The notes under the pieces are model-generated. The model was not told the origin of the DNA, ran no database searches, and saw only the letters and a program-made list of their open reading frames with translations. Positions 12,563 through 25,164 of a stretch of 64,000 nt of DNA are shown here, in pieces (position 1 is the first letter of the stretch; each line of letters opens with the position of its first letter). Origin of the DNA: Symbiodinium microadriaticum. Its lineage: Eukaryota > Sar > Dinophyceae > Suessiales > Symbiodiniaceae. The stretch covers positions 318,403 through 382,402 of the forward strand of contig LSRX01000061.1 of NCBI GenBank assembly GCA_001939145.1, in the 5' to 3' direction. A program made the position numbers and the translations under genes.

Positions 12563-12741
12563 ATTCATTCATTCTTCCGCTCGAGCCATGCACGGACTGA
12601 ACGCGCTCCCTGAGCCCAGAGTTTAGGGTTCTAACCCGCGCCTCGCAACGCATGACGGAATGATAGGTTCACAACCCCAGACCCCATCCCTGGAGACAAA
12701 AGCCCAAAGCTGAGATATCATCATGGTTCTGAAGGCATGCC

Positions 12742-12984
12742 ATGTTAGCGACAGCTCTTTTGATTGAGTGCGTTGCTGCGTTGATGCTGATGTCCTGGCT
12801 GGACCTAATGCGTGATACTGTGCCAAAGCCCATGCATGAAACGGTTCTGGCCAATTCCGGCTTCTACACAATGGTATCTCTGCATTGCAGAGGCATCGCA
12901 ATGCTTCCCGCTGAGCCGTATGTAGCAAGGAAATCACTCGCGGGATTCGAAGTGAGGGAAGCTAGTCAGATGCCAAGTTTGTAA
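12742..12984 (+). CDS. Possible short ORF with hydrophobic N-terminus
   Basis: ATG-initiated frame of 80 residues. Residues 1-20 are hydrophobic (Leu, Ala, Met, Val), as in a signal peptide or membrane segment, and the remainder has mixed composition. The opposite strand is open over the same stretch, so this may be chance. No family recognised. Confidence 0.2.
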   Translation: MLATALLIECVAALMLMSWLDLMRDTVPKPMHETVLANSGFYTMVSLHCRGIAMLPAEPYVARKSLAGFEVREASQMPSL

Positions 12985-14201
12985 TTGGGAGTTATCTGCC
13001 CCTTGCAGTGGAAGCTTGGAATCCGTCATCAGAGGCACTGTGTCATGATGGGACATTTGCATCCATGCTTGCGGGGATCACACCACTATGCCACTCGATG
13101 ACCGACCATGCCCCCCAGTAGGAAATCCCTCCAACATCTGAGCGTGAAGCCTAATGCTTTCTGCTACCCATCGACGGTGATGTGTTCCAACCGACCATAG
13201 CCAACCTGTAATCCGGGCAAGTCCTTGCCACCATGCAGGAGGCACGAAACACCCCAAACCTGAACCCTAAACCCCAAAACCCTAAACCCTTAACCCCCTA
13301 CCCCATAAAAAAACAAAAACTATACCCTAAAAGACCTCTGTTCCTGGCAGGACGCGGCCTCCTGGCCGAAACGTCTCCGGCGATTGGCTCTCGCTATGCT
13401 TGCGGAGGCGAGCGGAAGGTTTCCAAATGAGGGATCCGATTCGAGGCCCGAAATATCACCCAACGGGGATCCCTGCTTCAAAAAAGACCCCCCACCCAAA
13501 GTAATTAATCGTGAGCTTCCCCAAATTTTTTTAAACCCTACAGCAAAAGATAATCCTAGTCCCGCCCCAAACTCGCAAACCCTTGAAAGCTCTAAGGCCT
13601 TCATAAACCCTACCCTAGTGCGCACAACGAAAGCAAAGCAGTCGCCAAGAGGGCCCCAACGGCGCATCAGCAGGAAGTTTCCCTGGCCCCCTAAAGACTG
13701 CGGGGTGGGGGGGGGGGGGGTGGTATGAGTATTTATTATAGGGCTTAGGAATCTTCACTGAAAAATGCCATATGGAGCACAACGGGCACCAAAGGATAGC
13801 TTTCCCCGATTCGGGTACACCAATTCCCCTTCCGTCCCGAAGGTCTTTCTTAAGAGTGATAGAAGGACATACTCAAGATCTAACCATTAAGGCCCCTTTT
13901 TAATTTTGTGAACCAGCCTCCAAAAGTCTGAGGCGGTGTCTCGCGGATGCCGTCGGCTGGTTCGGTCCCTTTGCAGCTCAGTTGCCTGAGGAGCTTGAGT
14001 TTGGACCGGTTCGATCACAGTTTGTAGCTCTCTGACACGGTCGCTGAACTACAATTTCGTTTCTCTGCGCGTGTAATTAGATATGTTGTAGGTATGCAGC
14101 CATGCCCTGATCATATCATACCCCGGCTCGTATGACCAGGCCGGAGAGAATAAGTAAATAAGCGGTCACAGTGACGATGTCTCTGAGGCCCATGGTCATA
14201 G
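12985..14201. other. Intergenic DNA with CCCTAAA words and a G14 tract
   Basis: CCCTAAA-like text occupies about 13250-13335. A G14 tract lies at 13707-13720. Otherwise only short frames are present. Confidence 0.5.
13250..13335 (-). repeat. Telomere-like CCCTAAA tract
   Basis: Degenerate AACCCTAAACCCC units with variable C and A counts. It is interstitial and decayed, like the tract at 1992-2120. Confidence 0.7.
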
Positions 14202-14522
14202 CACTGGGTATCGATCCGACGACCACGAAGACAAGACGACAACCGCGACCATAACGACGATAACGACAACGACCGCGGCGTCGACCACGAAGATCACGAC
14301 GACCACGGCGTTGACGATGAGGATGCTCATGATGACGGTGGTGATGATGTTGATGATGATGCTGATGAGAATGAGCCTGGTGAATATGAGCATGAGTCTG
14401 AACATGAACAAGGTGATGGTGACGCTGAAGAAGCAGAAGGTGATGGTGATCCGGGGCTTTTGGTGTTGGCGAAGACGATGCGATTCATAGTGCTGCTGAA
14501 ACAAACCTCGGCGTGCATCTGA
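14202..14522 (+). repeat. Degenerate GAC/GAT trinucleotide patch with an open acidic frame
   Basis: A decayed trinucleotide repeat of GAC, GAT, GAG and AAC. One frame stays open for 106 codons after a TAG at 14199. It reads as Asp/Glu/His/Asn-rich sequence followed by a short hydrophobic tail. No ATG stands near its beginning. It could be an exon for an acidic protein segment or simply the translation of a microsatellite. A related patch lies on the minus strand at 19374-19565. Confidence 0.4.
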
Positions 14523-14926
14523 TGCGCCTACATGCGACGGCCGGGTTTGGTCGCAAGTTTAGTGTTTAGGATGTCCACCTCAACTGAAAGTCAAGAATGC
14601 GAGTTGCTGAGAATTGAAGTTTGACTCCTTCTTCCGCCCCTGCTCCAGCATTGAAGGTGCTAACTTCGCACAGCTGGCGAGCAGTGAGGAAGGAGCTGCA
14701 ACCGAAACCCCAGGAGGAGACCTCGAAGTTCCCGAGTCACAAGCCCTACCCCTGTTTCTTAAGGTACCATAAAAACTAGGTACCCTTAAAGCAGCAGGGC
14801 TAGCGTGTCACCGTCTACGTAGTGGTGGGACCGCCGCTGCCAGGTACGACCTCCAAGCAGCCTCCTCCGAGCGAAGATGACTCCCGGCATGCTCGAGTCG
14901 CCGTTTTGGTTTCAGGGGTTGGAAAT

Positions 14927-14994
14927 ACCTATAGTCTCCATTGTAGCTCCTTTTTGGGGTTCCAAAAGAAGGAACTACAATGGAGACTATAGGT
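14927..14994. repeat. 68-nt hairpin with 26-bp arms
   Basis: Arms 14927-14952 and 14969-14994 are complementary over 26 bases with one mismatch. The 16-base loop is itself partly symmetric (TTTGG...CCAAA). The short loop and near-perfect stem suggest a foldback element or a small hairpin RNA. No terminator-like U run follows. Confidence 0.85.
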
Positions 14995-15077
14995 AGATTG
15001 AAATTTCTTGGAGAAATGAAGGACGCAAGGCTCGGAGCTTTCCGGGTTTTGATGTCTCCGAGACGATGTTTCAATAG

Positions 15078-16274
15078 TTCGAGCCACACCCAGGCTTGAG
15101 ACTTGCAACGAGCTGTGCATCGTTGACAGAGATTAGGCATTTCATGATTCTTCGTTGCAACGTCGCATCTCACAGCCGCACACCTGCATACTGAGTTATG
15201 GCATGCCTGGACCTTTCGCCGCCTCCATCAAAGCCTTGTGTGTCAGGATGCTGCCACGGCGTGTTATTGACCTGACATCCGGAGTGCTTGTCACATATGT
15301 GGCTTGGCTCGGCACATTGGCATCGATTCCATGGACCATCCCTTGCAAAGCTCAGCTACAAAAGCCATGCGCTGATGCTCGAGCAGACGGCGTGCGGGGC
15401 AGAATTTACCATGCGTTCTTGTGGAGTGGCCGGTCCAGAGACTTTTCCAAGTGCCGCAACGAAGGAGAACCCGTGGTTCAGACGACTTGCATTTCTCGAA
15501 ATGACGAAAACTCTCGGACTTCCACTACATGCCAGGCGGATCCCGATGCAGCGTGGATCCCACGCGACGGTGTCACCAGTACTTGATACTCAGACTGATC
15601 ACGTTGCGTCGGACACTTTCAACAGCTACCTTTGTTGTTCACTTCGGTCGCCTCGCTGTTCGGCTATGGAGTGTCGGAAGTCAGCTGCACGCGCCCTGCC
15701 GCACATGCTTGGTAGCTACTCTGCCCATTCTCTTCTAGAGCTCCGTGGATTTTCCCCAGTGCGACGACGATTGCAGATCCCTCAACGGGTTGCCCTCCCT
15801 TGAGAAAGCCGTCCTCGCAGAGATGCTATAAATTGGCTTGTCGTCGGCTTGCTGCTTCGGATGCTGAAGCAGGCCTTCACCGTCCAATCACAAACATTGC
15901 AATTCGTCTTGGCAGCTGTTAGCGCCAATGTGACCTTTAACTATGGCTACCTGTGCGCTGCAATGGTGTTTGATCTTTCGTGTGGCATGTTCCAGCTGGG
16001 AGTGATTGGCTTCATATTCTATCTACGTCATGCTGGTAATAGTGATTCTACTCCCCCTGCAGCTGCGATGCCTCCTCGGCGCCGATGGTGCCGTTGCAAG
16101 CGTTGCGGTGGATGGAATGTACCGGGCTCTGCATGCAGCAGACACCTTCAGCATCTAGTGGTTCACTCGAGCTCGTGATTTGGAGTCAATTTCTCAAACG
16201 CGAACTATTGCTATTGGTTGGACTGCGAATTATATAGTACATGTGTTTTGAATGTACATGTCAGACGTGTGTAA
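15078..16274 (+). pseudogene. Long frame interrupted only by TGA, unrecognised
   Basis: One frame is open from just after a TAG at 15075 to a TAA near 16275. It contains four TGA codons (15192, 15273, 15801, 16176) and no internal TAA or TAG. The best part runs from 15288 to 16178. Codon use there favours G or C at third positions. A hydrophobic stretch (about 15960-16030) is followed by a basic Cys-rich segment with a CRCKRCGGW motif. I recognise no family. It may be a decaying gene, exons with read-through introns, or chance. The local scarcity of TA dinucleotides makes TAA and TAG rare in every frame, which weakens the signal. Confidence 0.3.
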
Positions 16275-17800
16275 ATGTGTATTGTAATTACGCACACATG
16301 TTTGTATACCGTTTGTTTTCGGTAGTAGCAACGCAAGTGTTGTTTCAGTTGTTTGTGTTGTCACACCATTTACTGCCAGTATCGGTCATCAGGGTTCTTG
16401 ACTGGGCGACATGGTCTGCAGACCGAGGAAATGCACAATCGCATTACTGCAGATGCACCGCACCGAGTGCAAATTGATGCAGTTTCCCGCTCGGAGACCA
16501 CGCCACTCTAAACACCTTGAAACAAGAGTCCCAAAGGCACTGACAGTCGCCTGTCTGAGGAGATGTCCAAGAAGCTTCTTTGGGATGCTTTGGGCCGTTT
16601 GGTTGCAATTGGGACAAGTCTCGGGGTTTTGGATTGAGAGCACCTGCCCTTCTGGGCTAAAGCGGCTAAAGGCTCCTGCGACTCGCTGGCTTAATGCATC
16701 GGAGCTGCTGCCTATAGCCCCAAACAGCACTGAAGCCCGGTGGAGTCCCTGCCTTAGCCCTGAGTGTTGGGCCGGGAGGACACGTCCCTAAACCCGTAGA
16801 AACTGCAAAGCCTGTGAAATACAAGAAAGAATCAACACTGGGGGGCCCTTCTTATGGATCTTGAGAGAGGGGCCTTGCTTGTCGGAAGGTCTCTCATGGT
16901 TCGTGCTTTTGTGTCTTCTGGTTCCAAAAGGCCGCCTTCTCGTCTGGGTTGTTTTCTTCAGGGTTCGGAGCTAGTGTAATTGCAGCCTACAGCCCCTTTC
17001 AAACTTTCTTGTGCAGGGGGCCAGGGCATTAAGCTTGAAGCAGCCAGCCTTTTGGGCCCAAACCCGGGTTTAAGGAAAGCTTAAGCTTTAGAGTGTTTCC
17101 ATGTTGCTACTAGGTAGGAAGCTCTGCCCTCGGAGCCGAATGGGAGTCATTGAAACCTCTATAGTATGGGTTGGTATAGGGTGTAGGGTTTAGGTATGAA
17201 TCTCCAGATCCGGAAGAAGTAAGCTTCAAAGGCAAGTGTCGGGGATTGCTGCCGCGAGGTCTCGACGAGAGCTCCATACCGGATCTCCAGCCGGAAGGCC
17301 AGAAGGCGGGGCACGCGAATTTCTTGCCTCGCTGTTTGCGACTCTGTTGCCCAGTCTCCGGTCGGGCTGCTCTAGAATCGAAATCACATTCGCTGCATGG
17401 ACACTTTAGTCGAAGATGCGTCTCAGCACTGCATGAGCCAGCTAGGATCAGTACCTCCAGAGCCCCTAGCAAAGCCGCAGTGCAGTTGACCTGGAAGATC
17501 TCAGGTGAGCACATTTGCTGAGAGCTGCTTCCGGGGAAAGCAAGACCGAACAACTTTGTCCACGACCATGTGCGGGCTACATAATGAATACGAACGGATG
17601 CGAGGGGGGGTAAAAAGTGCCGCAAATATGCCGGGCGTCTGGGATGCGATGATAAGCTTCCCGGCACACACAGAAAGGTCGCGGGTCACAACGACTAACG
17701 GACTATCCAGTCCGAGCTGTTGCGCCATAAGGCAAAGGGGACTCGTCAATTGTTTAACCTAGCCTAGAGCCTGACCCCATTTACGTATCGCAAAAAAGTC
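16275..17800. other. Intergenic DNA, no recognisable gene
   Basis: Several frames of 90-185 codons overlap on opposite strands (for example minus 17110-17667, which begins with GTG). None shows a recognisable motif or a clear coding bias. Confidence 0.45.
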
Positions 17801-17803
17801 AAA

Positions 17804-17834
<31 letters not shown>

Positions 17835-17852
17835 CAGACAGAGAGAGCGGGC

Positions 17853-17885
<33 letters not shown>

Positions 17886-17942
17886 AGAGAGAGAGAGAGA
17901 GAGAGACAGACAGAGAGAGCGGCGAGAGAGAGAGAGAGAGAG
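17801..17942 (+). repeat. (GA)n microsatellite with internal duplication
   Basis: AG/GA run interrupted by two near-identical blocks containing GACAGACAGAGAGAGCGG, so the array has a higher-order unit of roughly 70 nt. Confidence 0.95.
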
Positions 17943-19373
17943 GTAGGGCGAGGTTCCATTGTGGTGCGAGAGGGCTTTCGCCTGTGCTCTTCAGCAGTTC
18001 AAGAGACGTTTCAGTTGAGGGTCCCCAAAAGGAAGGAAGACCGTGACCAAACTGCAGAAACCTCCACCTGAAGCCCTAGAATCCCTAGAATCAAAAAATA
18101 AACCGCCAGGATCCGCCAGAGTTGGCAAAGCTCGAGTCTTGACCAGCATTTGTAATTCGGTCAGGGTTTAGGGTAGTTTGTACAGGAGCGCGACGGTAAA
18201 CTTAGTAACGGCTGTGTAGCAGATGCTTCGGGGCAAGCGAGCGGCTGGAGCATAGGAGTGAAGTCCCACTGTTCTGTCGCAGGGGCGCTTGAAAGCAACA
18301 ATGACCCAAAGATTCACGAAAAGCTGCTTTTGAACATGACCACTCGGTCTTTCACTTGGAATGACAGCTTCGGCACATGAAGGGCTTGACAGCTTTGCCA
18401 AGACTTGTAAAAAAAATCGCGCACAGACTGAAGTCCAGTTTTTTTTTAAATCAGACCCGAGGGCAATATAAATCTCGAGGCTTCTCCGGCTATAGAAATG
18501 TCGGCTTAACTCGTCTCTGGGACTTGCGCTTGCCCTGCAGGAAGGGCATTCAGACGAGTGTGACCTCGACAGGGCAAAGCGCAGGAGCCGCAGGGTTTTC
18601 CTGTCACCAATGCCCTAAGGCTCCAACAGAATGAGGTGACTTGGCACATGGTCTTGTGATCCCGGCAGCCCATGTAACTTGAGCCTTATAGGTCAGCCAT
18701 GAAAACTTGTGTATCTTGTGTGGAGCATCCCAGCTGCTATAGAGCAAGACCAGAAGCACTCACATAGCAAGATTGTCTCAGGCAGAGTTTAAAGCTCACG
18801 GTCTGGGGGTTTAGGGCCACGGGTTTCGGACTATTGTGGTTTAGGGCCCAGGGTTTGTCCAGCTTGTTGCCAGGCATTGCGGAATCTTCGCGCTCTCCTC
18901 GGGATGGTCCAATCCGAAATCCAAACAGAAGGGACGCAAGCCCGAAATGCCAGCCGTCTTCTCGCAACCAGACTGGGCCTCAACCTAATCCTTTGTTATA
19001 CCTTATTTGACTCAAAATCTCGCGCTGGTTCTGTTGGATTTGTGCGGAAAGGAGTGCGCTGCTCTTCGCGCCTCAGGGCAAGTACTTCCAGGACCATGAA
19101 TATTTAAGGCTGTACCATTATATGCTGCAGTTAAGATCTCTGGAACGTCAGGAACCAGCGTGGTCGAGATTTGAGATCACGCATCCTTTGTAGTATCAGG
19201 GGTATTCCCCAGTTAAGGCATACCATGGAAGAATTTGGCTGAGAGATGATTTGGGAGGCTGGCCTTACCAACTGCACACCACAAGGAATTGCAACTTGGA
19301 TGTCAATGCTTGTCCTCTAACGCTGCGCGCGCATCTGAATGATTACGAGTAGTATTCCCTAAACTTCCAATTG

Positions 19374-19565
19374 TTATATACGCAATATAGTCTCACTACC
19401 CCGAGCACCATTATAGTAGTTTTTGTGACCTGCATCACAATGACGATGGCGATGGTCGGTGTCACAGCCGTCCTCTTCATCATCCCCGCCCTCAGCATCC
19501 TCATCAACATCATCCTCCTCATCATCAGCGCCATCACCATGGTCATGACCATCGCCGTGATTGTG
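19374..19565 (-). repeat. Minus-strand GAT/GAG trinucleotide patch with acidic frame
   Basis: On the minus strand a frame opens after a TAG and runs 63 codons to TAA. It is dominated by Asp, Glu, Gly and His. It shares the word GATGATGTTGATGA with the patch at 14.3 kb, so the two are the same repeat family in opposite orientation. A protein-coding role is not shown. Confidence 0.45.
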
Positions 19566-19720
19566 CTAGTCGTCCTCGCCGTCGCCAGTCCGACTGCCGC
19601 CATCGTCATCAACACCAACGTAGTATTCTTGGATAATGGTTGGCGTGGCCTCCTTAGACTGATGCTGGAAGATGGACTCCACACCCTACGCCCGAAACAG
19701 CAAAAACCCTGACAACCATT

Positions 19721-19790
19721 AGCAAGGTGGGCGCCAAATCTCCACACTCGAAGCCCTAATTAATCACAACTCTCAGCAAGGTGGGCTCCC
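19721..19790 (+). repeat. Two partial copies of dispersed repeat A
   Basis: AGCAAGGTGGGCGCCAAATC at 19721 and AGCAAGGTGGGCTCCC at 19775 share the AGCAAGGTGGG core with the full copies at 2027, 34328 and 54425 but diverge after it. Confidence 0.5.
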
Positions 19791-21276
19791 TCATGATCCA
19801 CATGGCCTGCCGACTGGCCAACTGCTCAGAGGACAAGGAGGCCGCGTCGCTGCTTTGCGACCAGTGCCCCGTCTGCACTGGTTTAGGTTGGGTGGATTTG
19901 AAAAATTCCGCAGGGCTGCCATATCGGTTTAGAGAGAGGGTGTCACAAGAGTTCAGGTGTGTGCATTGGGGTGTCCCTGTGTAGCACGTCTACGCATGTT
20001 AAGGCCAGGTTTTCAATCAGGGTTGCTTGCTGTAGCAGGTTGATTTTTTTGGGGACATTGCCGTTGCAATTCTTGCTGCAGCCTTTGGCCATTGAAGCTT
20101 TGACCCATCACCGCTGAGGATGATGATGACGATGAGTAATTAGGAGCATCGCCGAGAAGTCAAGAAGCGGACTGTCATCGAAATATTGATCCAGGTGATC
20201 CTGAGCACTTGTGTCGTCATACCTGCTCCATATGCCCATCTTTTGTGAACTTTGCGATGATAGCTTCTTGTGGTGATAGCTTCTGGTAGCAGAGTCGTTA
20301 ATGATTGAATCGCCATCCCCGGGGGCAGCCACTCTATAGACACCTTCCCAGACTTCACCATCATATATCAGATTCACATGAACGCCGTGACAATACTTGT
20401 GGCATTCCTACTACGCCGACTGCACTTGTAGCGATCGCAAGGCTCGCAAGGATCCGTGGTTTGAAAACCCAGAGAAGTATGTGCTTAGTGTCAATAGCTA
20501 AATTTAATCTGCAATCTCGAGGTCAAGCAGTCAGTCTTGAACTTACGTGGCCAGGCTTTCTGCCCTTGACTGCAAGCTCGCAGCTCAAAGTCCAAGGCAG
20601 CCAAGCCGTCCAATATTTCCGAAACGAAAGCCGCACAGCTCCAGCACCCTCGAAGAGCATCGCGATTTATTATAAGAAGCCGCGCAACAACCCACAAGGT
20701 GCCCTGTTAGGCCTTACCAACATGTGAAGAGTGAAGAGCGCCGAGTGCCACTCCCAAGCAGCTGCTAATTTCCCGAAAGCCCATGATTCAGGCTCTGGAA
20801 AAGAGACATCTCCATGAAGGCCTTTTGCGATCCTTCTCAGATACGAGATGTTTCACTGCGGGTCAAAGGGCGGTTTTATTGCCTTGGTTGCAAAGACCTG
20901 CGTTTTCGGTCGCTCTTGGGTGCTGCAGAGCAGCCTTGACTTGATGTTACTGCACGAAATCATCAGCGTGGGAGGGGATGGTCTCGGAACCGCTGAGATA
21001 GAACTGCCGTGACCTGCGCCGATGGACTCTCGCCTGGCTTGTGAGGACTTACGTTGCATAATATTGCATAGTCGAGTGGAGCGTCGAACCCCTAAACCCA
21101 GAACTAGACATGGAAACATGCCTCGCCTGGAGCCAACAGCCTAAGCCCTTCCTTGGCCTCAGGGCTTTGTGCGCGCCGTGCTGCCCGGAGATGCGAATCC
21201 TGGAGCCGTGCAGGCGAAGCTGGGCTCCTTGGGGGCGCCCCTCGGATTCAGGGATTTTGGGTTTGCGGTCTTATGG

Positions 21277-21312
21277 GGTTTAGGGTTTAGGGGTTTAGGG
21301 TTGAGGGTTTGC
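21277..21312 (+). repeat. TTTAGGG telomere-like tract
   Basis: Four to five consecutive TTTAGGG(G) units with one-base variants on the plus strand. Confidence 0.8.
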
Positions 21313-22756
21313 GGTTATGGGGAGACTGGAAGCACTGTCAAAAAACGCATTTCGCTCTATTCCGCAGGCTCCTGCCCAGTATGTGCGACCGCGAGATTTG
21401 TCAGTTCTTCCGGGCGACATGCCGAGTACCTCAACCCAACATGCCTCATAGTTTGCCCAAGGCCGTGTGATACATGCAGAGTTCGTCTTCGGGCTTCTCG
21501 AGAGTTGCCCAAGGCCAAACAACCAAACAACCAAACACACAGATCCTGGTGCAATGCATCCCAGAGAACGCTTGCGACCCTTTCAGCCACGTCGGAGATT
21601 CGATGGTGGCAACTGACCGGTGTGAGACTCAAGCAGCAGCTGGTTATCCTCATACAATCGCATCCGGGGTCTGCATGGACCCTGGTTCGAAGGAGCTCAA
21701 CTTCCTCGAGGAGCCGTCCTGGCACTGGCACAGGTTTGTCCAGGACCGCTCGATCCCAGCCGTGGTCGAAGACGACGTCTGGAGGGGATCAAAAAAGCCA
21801 TCTGCTCAGAGGTGGCTGACCAAGAAGCACGGACACCGCCACCAAAAGCATGACCGTATCCTGCTGGTTGCACGACCAGTCTGACTTCCTGTGCCAAATT
21901 AGCTTCGGACGGCTGCTTCAAATGTTCACGATCTGCACGTACAAAGACAAGTTGATGTGCTTGCCCAACGAGTGCCTCGTTTCGAACCACGAAGCGGAGT
22001 GTTGGAGCGACTTCAAACTGCAGAGAAAGACTCAGCAGACACCGCATCTGCCGCTAGATGGCGGTCGGAAACGCAAGATGGCAATGTCGGCGGAGATGTG
22101 TTTGTTGTACTTGAGTTATCTGCGAGGGCGACCGGCCAGCTCGCTCTACTTGATCATAGAGGTTACTTTGGGAGCTTGGCCTTTCTACCAGAGTGCTCTA
22201 CCCAACTAAGCCTTCAACCCGAAACCTAAACATCCTCAGCCGCACGCTCTGTCTCTCAAGATTCTTCCGGACAGGTTACGTAAAAGGTCAGGTTCGTCTT
22301 GGTTCGGGTTAGCAGAGCTCAGAGAACTTACGGGTCTTCTTGTAAGGAGCTGCTTGGTTCTGCAGGTTTCACTTCCTCCTCTTCCTTGGCAAAGGTACCC
22401 GTACCACATCCGGTGCATGCTCAAACCTTCGACCGTTTGGGTTTAAGATGGTTTACGTGCTTTAGGCCTAAACCCTAAACCCAAGCTTGGAACTTGTTCA
22501 GCTTCAGTCGCCTCGAGAGGCTGCGCTGTATGCCCAGGGGCTGCGCTACCACAGCTGCTTGGTTCTGCTTTTTGTAGGCTGAACCGGGGCCGTGCATTAT
22601 TCAAATGTCAAAACTGGCGACAAGACTGGACCATGTTGTTGTGTAAGGTATATGTAGGGTCGTAGCAAGTAGCTTAAACGGCGCGGTCTTTGGTATGGCC
22701 TCTTCCCCAGCCCCAGTCCGTAGCGACTTCATGTTTCCCCGGACGGAAAAAAGTAG

Positions 22757-23874
22757 TCTGCTTGCGATTTGAACCCCGATTGAAGGCACTTCCGCGTAGG
22801 AGAACGCCCTACAACCTGGTCACGGCCCGTCTTGCCGAGATGCCAAGCAGCGACGAGGAGGTGTAGCGCCTTTGTCAGAGCCCGAGGCACGTCTGAGGAA
22901 TGAGGGCCTCAGGGCAGACTTAGCGTCAACATCAGGCACTTGGGGACAAGTTCTTGGTTTTGGCTCGGTCTTGATCTTGACGAGGGATTTGCTTCAGACG
23001 CTTGGATCAGGCCTGTTGACAGCTTGGTAGTCGATGACCACCACAGAAGTTGGGAGAATGTGTCCAGTCCTATACCTGAACTACATGACTTGCTCCACCT
23101 TCCCCGAAGCGGAGAAGTGCTGCATGTAACTACGTTGCCGAAGCCACAATGCCTGCACGAGCTAACAGAGATTTGTCCGGCCTTCTGGTGCGAGCACCTT
23201 TTGGGGAAGCCCCTGAGCTTAGCGGGGGCCCAAGCCCACACTTTTCGGCCCTTGGGGCCCACTGTGCCGTCCATGGTTGCAGGCAGCACTGCGCGGCCTT
23301 GCGCGGGAACAGCGGCTGAGCGCCTACTTGGACTGTTAAGGGCACAGCTTGCTCTGATCAATGCAATGGAGCTTCATGTTCTTGCCTTGGCAGGTGTAAG
23401 CAGTGAAACATCTGTGGTCTTCGAGGCTTGATGGCAGTCTCAGGAAACGTTTGGGTCCACAGACACGTGCAGGACCGCCTCCGCGAAAAGCTCGCAGCCG
23501 CGGCCGCTGGACAGCGCCGAGCACGGCGGAGTGCCGAGAGGCACCTGGATCAAGCCCTGAAGCCCACCATGGATCCTTCAACTGTGCCGACCTCGCTTGA
23601 CAAAGCCAAAAGCTCAGGCTGCTCAGAGGGCAAAGACACCAACACGGCTTCAAAGCTCTGCAGCAGGATCCCTTTCCGACAGCCCCCAGCATCAGAGGCC
23701 CTGAACCCCTTCCAAAGTTCCTGAACCTTTACAGAATCCTGAAAGCCAAAACTTCGATGTTCAATTTGATGCAGGCTGGTCTTCCTCAGCACCTTTCTTC
23801 CTCAGCACCAGGGGCTTCCCCGCCTCTTCAACGCCAAGGAGAGGGAGCGCAGTCGAAAGCCTCCACCAGAAATA
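22757..23874 (+). CDS. Coding-like stretch next to a gap, TGA-interrupted
   Basis: One frame is open from after TAG at 22754 to the N gap, interrupted only by TGA (22781, 22901, 23429, and two further on). The best part is 22940-23431, 163 codons with no ATG at its start. A second frame starts with ATG at 23431, overlaps that stop as ATGA and runs to 23724. It encodes an Arg/Ala-rich helical segment with strongly GC-rich third positions. A GGCAG|GTGTAAG junction near 23392 and a GGCAG near 23437 could be intron ends, joining the two frames into one gene. No family recognised. The locus is truncated by the gap. Confidence 0.35.
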
Positions 23875-23883
23875 NNNNNNNNN
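23875..23883. other. Assembly gap of 9 N
   Basis: Nine N. The A7 lattice described for 23894-58997 starts immediately to its right and is absent to its left, so the gap marks a change of data source or processing. Confidence 0.98.
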
Positions 23884-25135
23884 AAAAAAAAACAAAAAAA
23901 TAAAAACTTAACCCGAAAACCCTGTAAGCCCTAAGCCCGAAACTTCGCCTGGCAAGGAAGTGTCGGACCTCAATGCCTCGCGCCCGCCAGAGGCGCTCCG
24001 TTGACGTGTTTTGAAAAAAATTTTCCTTTATAGGGCTTTCGGGTTTAGGGCCTTAGGGCTACCCTTCGCCCTGAACATCCCTGAAACCTTAAACCTTGCA
24101 CCCTGTACCCTGGGTTCCTTGACGTAGTCATATAAAAAAATACTATAGTATACGAATCTTTACCAAGAATGCTGTGCACCAAGACCTTAAGCCAAAAAAA
24201 TATAGTGCTTAGGCTTTAGGGCTTAGGGATGCTAGGGTTTGTAGGGTTTAGGCAAAAAAATTTCGGCATCTTCGGGTTTGGAGGGTTTGTGAATTTCTGG
24301 GCTTCAGGGTTTGAAAAAAATGGGAGGGCCTTAAGCTCGACCCCTTCCCGGAGTCCAAGATTTTCCAGGCGCCAACAACATTTTTTTGCAAGTTTTATGC
24401 ACCAAGCCATCGCTTTCTTTGCCAGAAGCAGAGAAAAAAATTGCATTTCAAGATATGGAAAGAGACCCCACTAACTTAGCCATGAATGAGTTGAAAAAAA
24501 CAGCGGTTTAGTAATTGTTGAGTGGTCAAGTATCTTTTGAAACTCCCATATGGTTAGTCTGAAACCTTTTGTCCTTTGCCCCATGGTTTATGGAAGACGA
24601 GCTTTTTCTGGATGATTCCATGCTACTGTATGGTCCATAATCTATGCTTCCGGAATATGATGAGCCTGAGCCCCAAGCTCGCAACCTGATAACTACCCTG
24701 TTTTGAAGTGTCGTTCTGAGTAGGCAGCCCTCTCGAAGATGTCTGATGGTGCAGCCCGTCTGACTGGGCCATGGGTGAGAGTCGGTGAGAGCGCAAACCC
24801 TGCACAAGGGCTTCAACATCCGTGATCCCCAAGCTCGGACCATTCTACCCTCAAGCCTTAACTGTGGGGGGGCTAAATCTGTATCACGCAGACCTGTACT
24901 GTGCCTGTTGAACCTCGCCTAGCTGTTGTGAGAGCGTAAAGCCCCAACTGTTCTAGCCTGAACCCTAAACCCCCAAAGTGTCAAGTCCTATACCTGGAGC
25001 CTTAATTCCTATGGCCCTATACCCTTTCCCCCGGACTCTAAAGCCCTGATCCTAGAGTTCCAAAACTGGCGGCCTCCCGGCAGGACCAGCTGGAACTGCT
25101 CCCAACCGGGCTCCTGAACCTTTGCTGTACATGCC

Positions 25136-25164
25136 AGGGTTTAGAGTTTAGGGTTTAGGGTTTT
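25136..25164 (+). repeat. TTTAGGG telomere-like tract
   Basis: Four units, one of them mutated to TTTAGAG, on the plus strand. Confidence 0.7.

Larger units (their letters stand above)
17943..22756. other. Mostly intergenic DNA with scattered weak frames
   Basis: It contains an acidic minus-strand patch (19374-19565), two partial copies of repeat A (19721, 19775) and a TTTAGGG tract at 21277-21312. A stretch at 21.2-22.2 kb is open in several frames on both strands, so no single frame can be preferred. Confidence 0.45.

Noticed and set aside
17110..17667. 185-codon minus-strand frame
   Set aside because: It begins with GTG, has a Pro/Ser/Arg-rich composition without motifs, and ends in translated TTTAGGG-like DNA.
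21169..22229. Overlapping frames of 80-216 codons on both strands
   Set aside because: At least five frames look equally plausible, so none can be preferred. The first part is translated TTTAGGG text.
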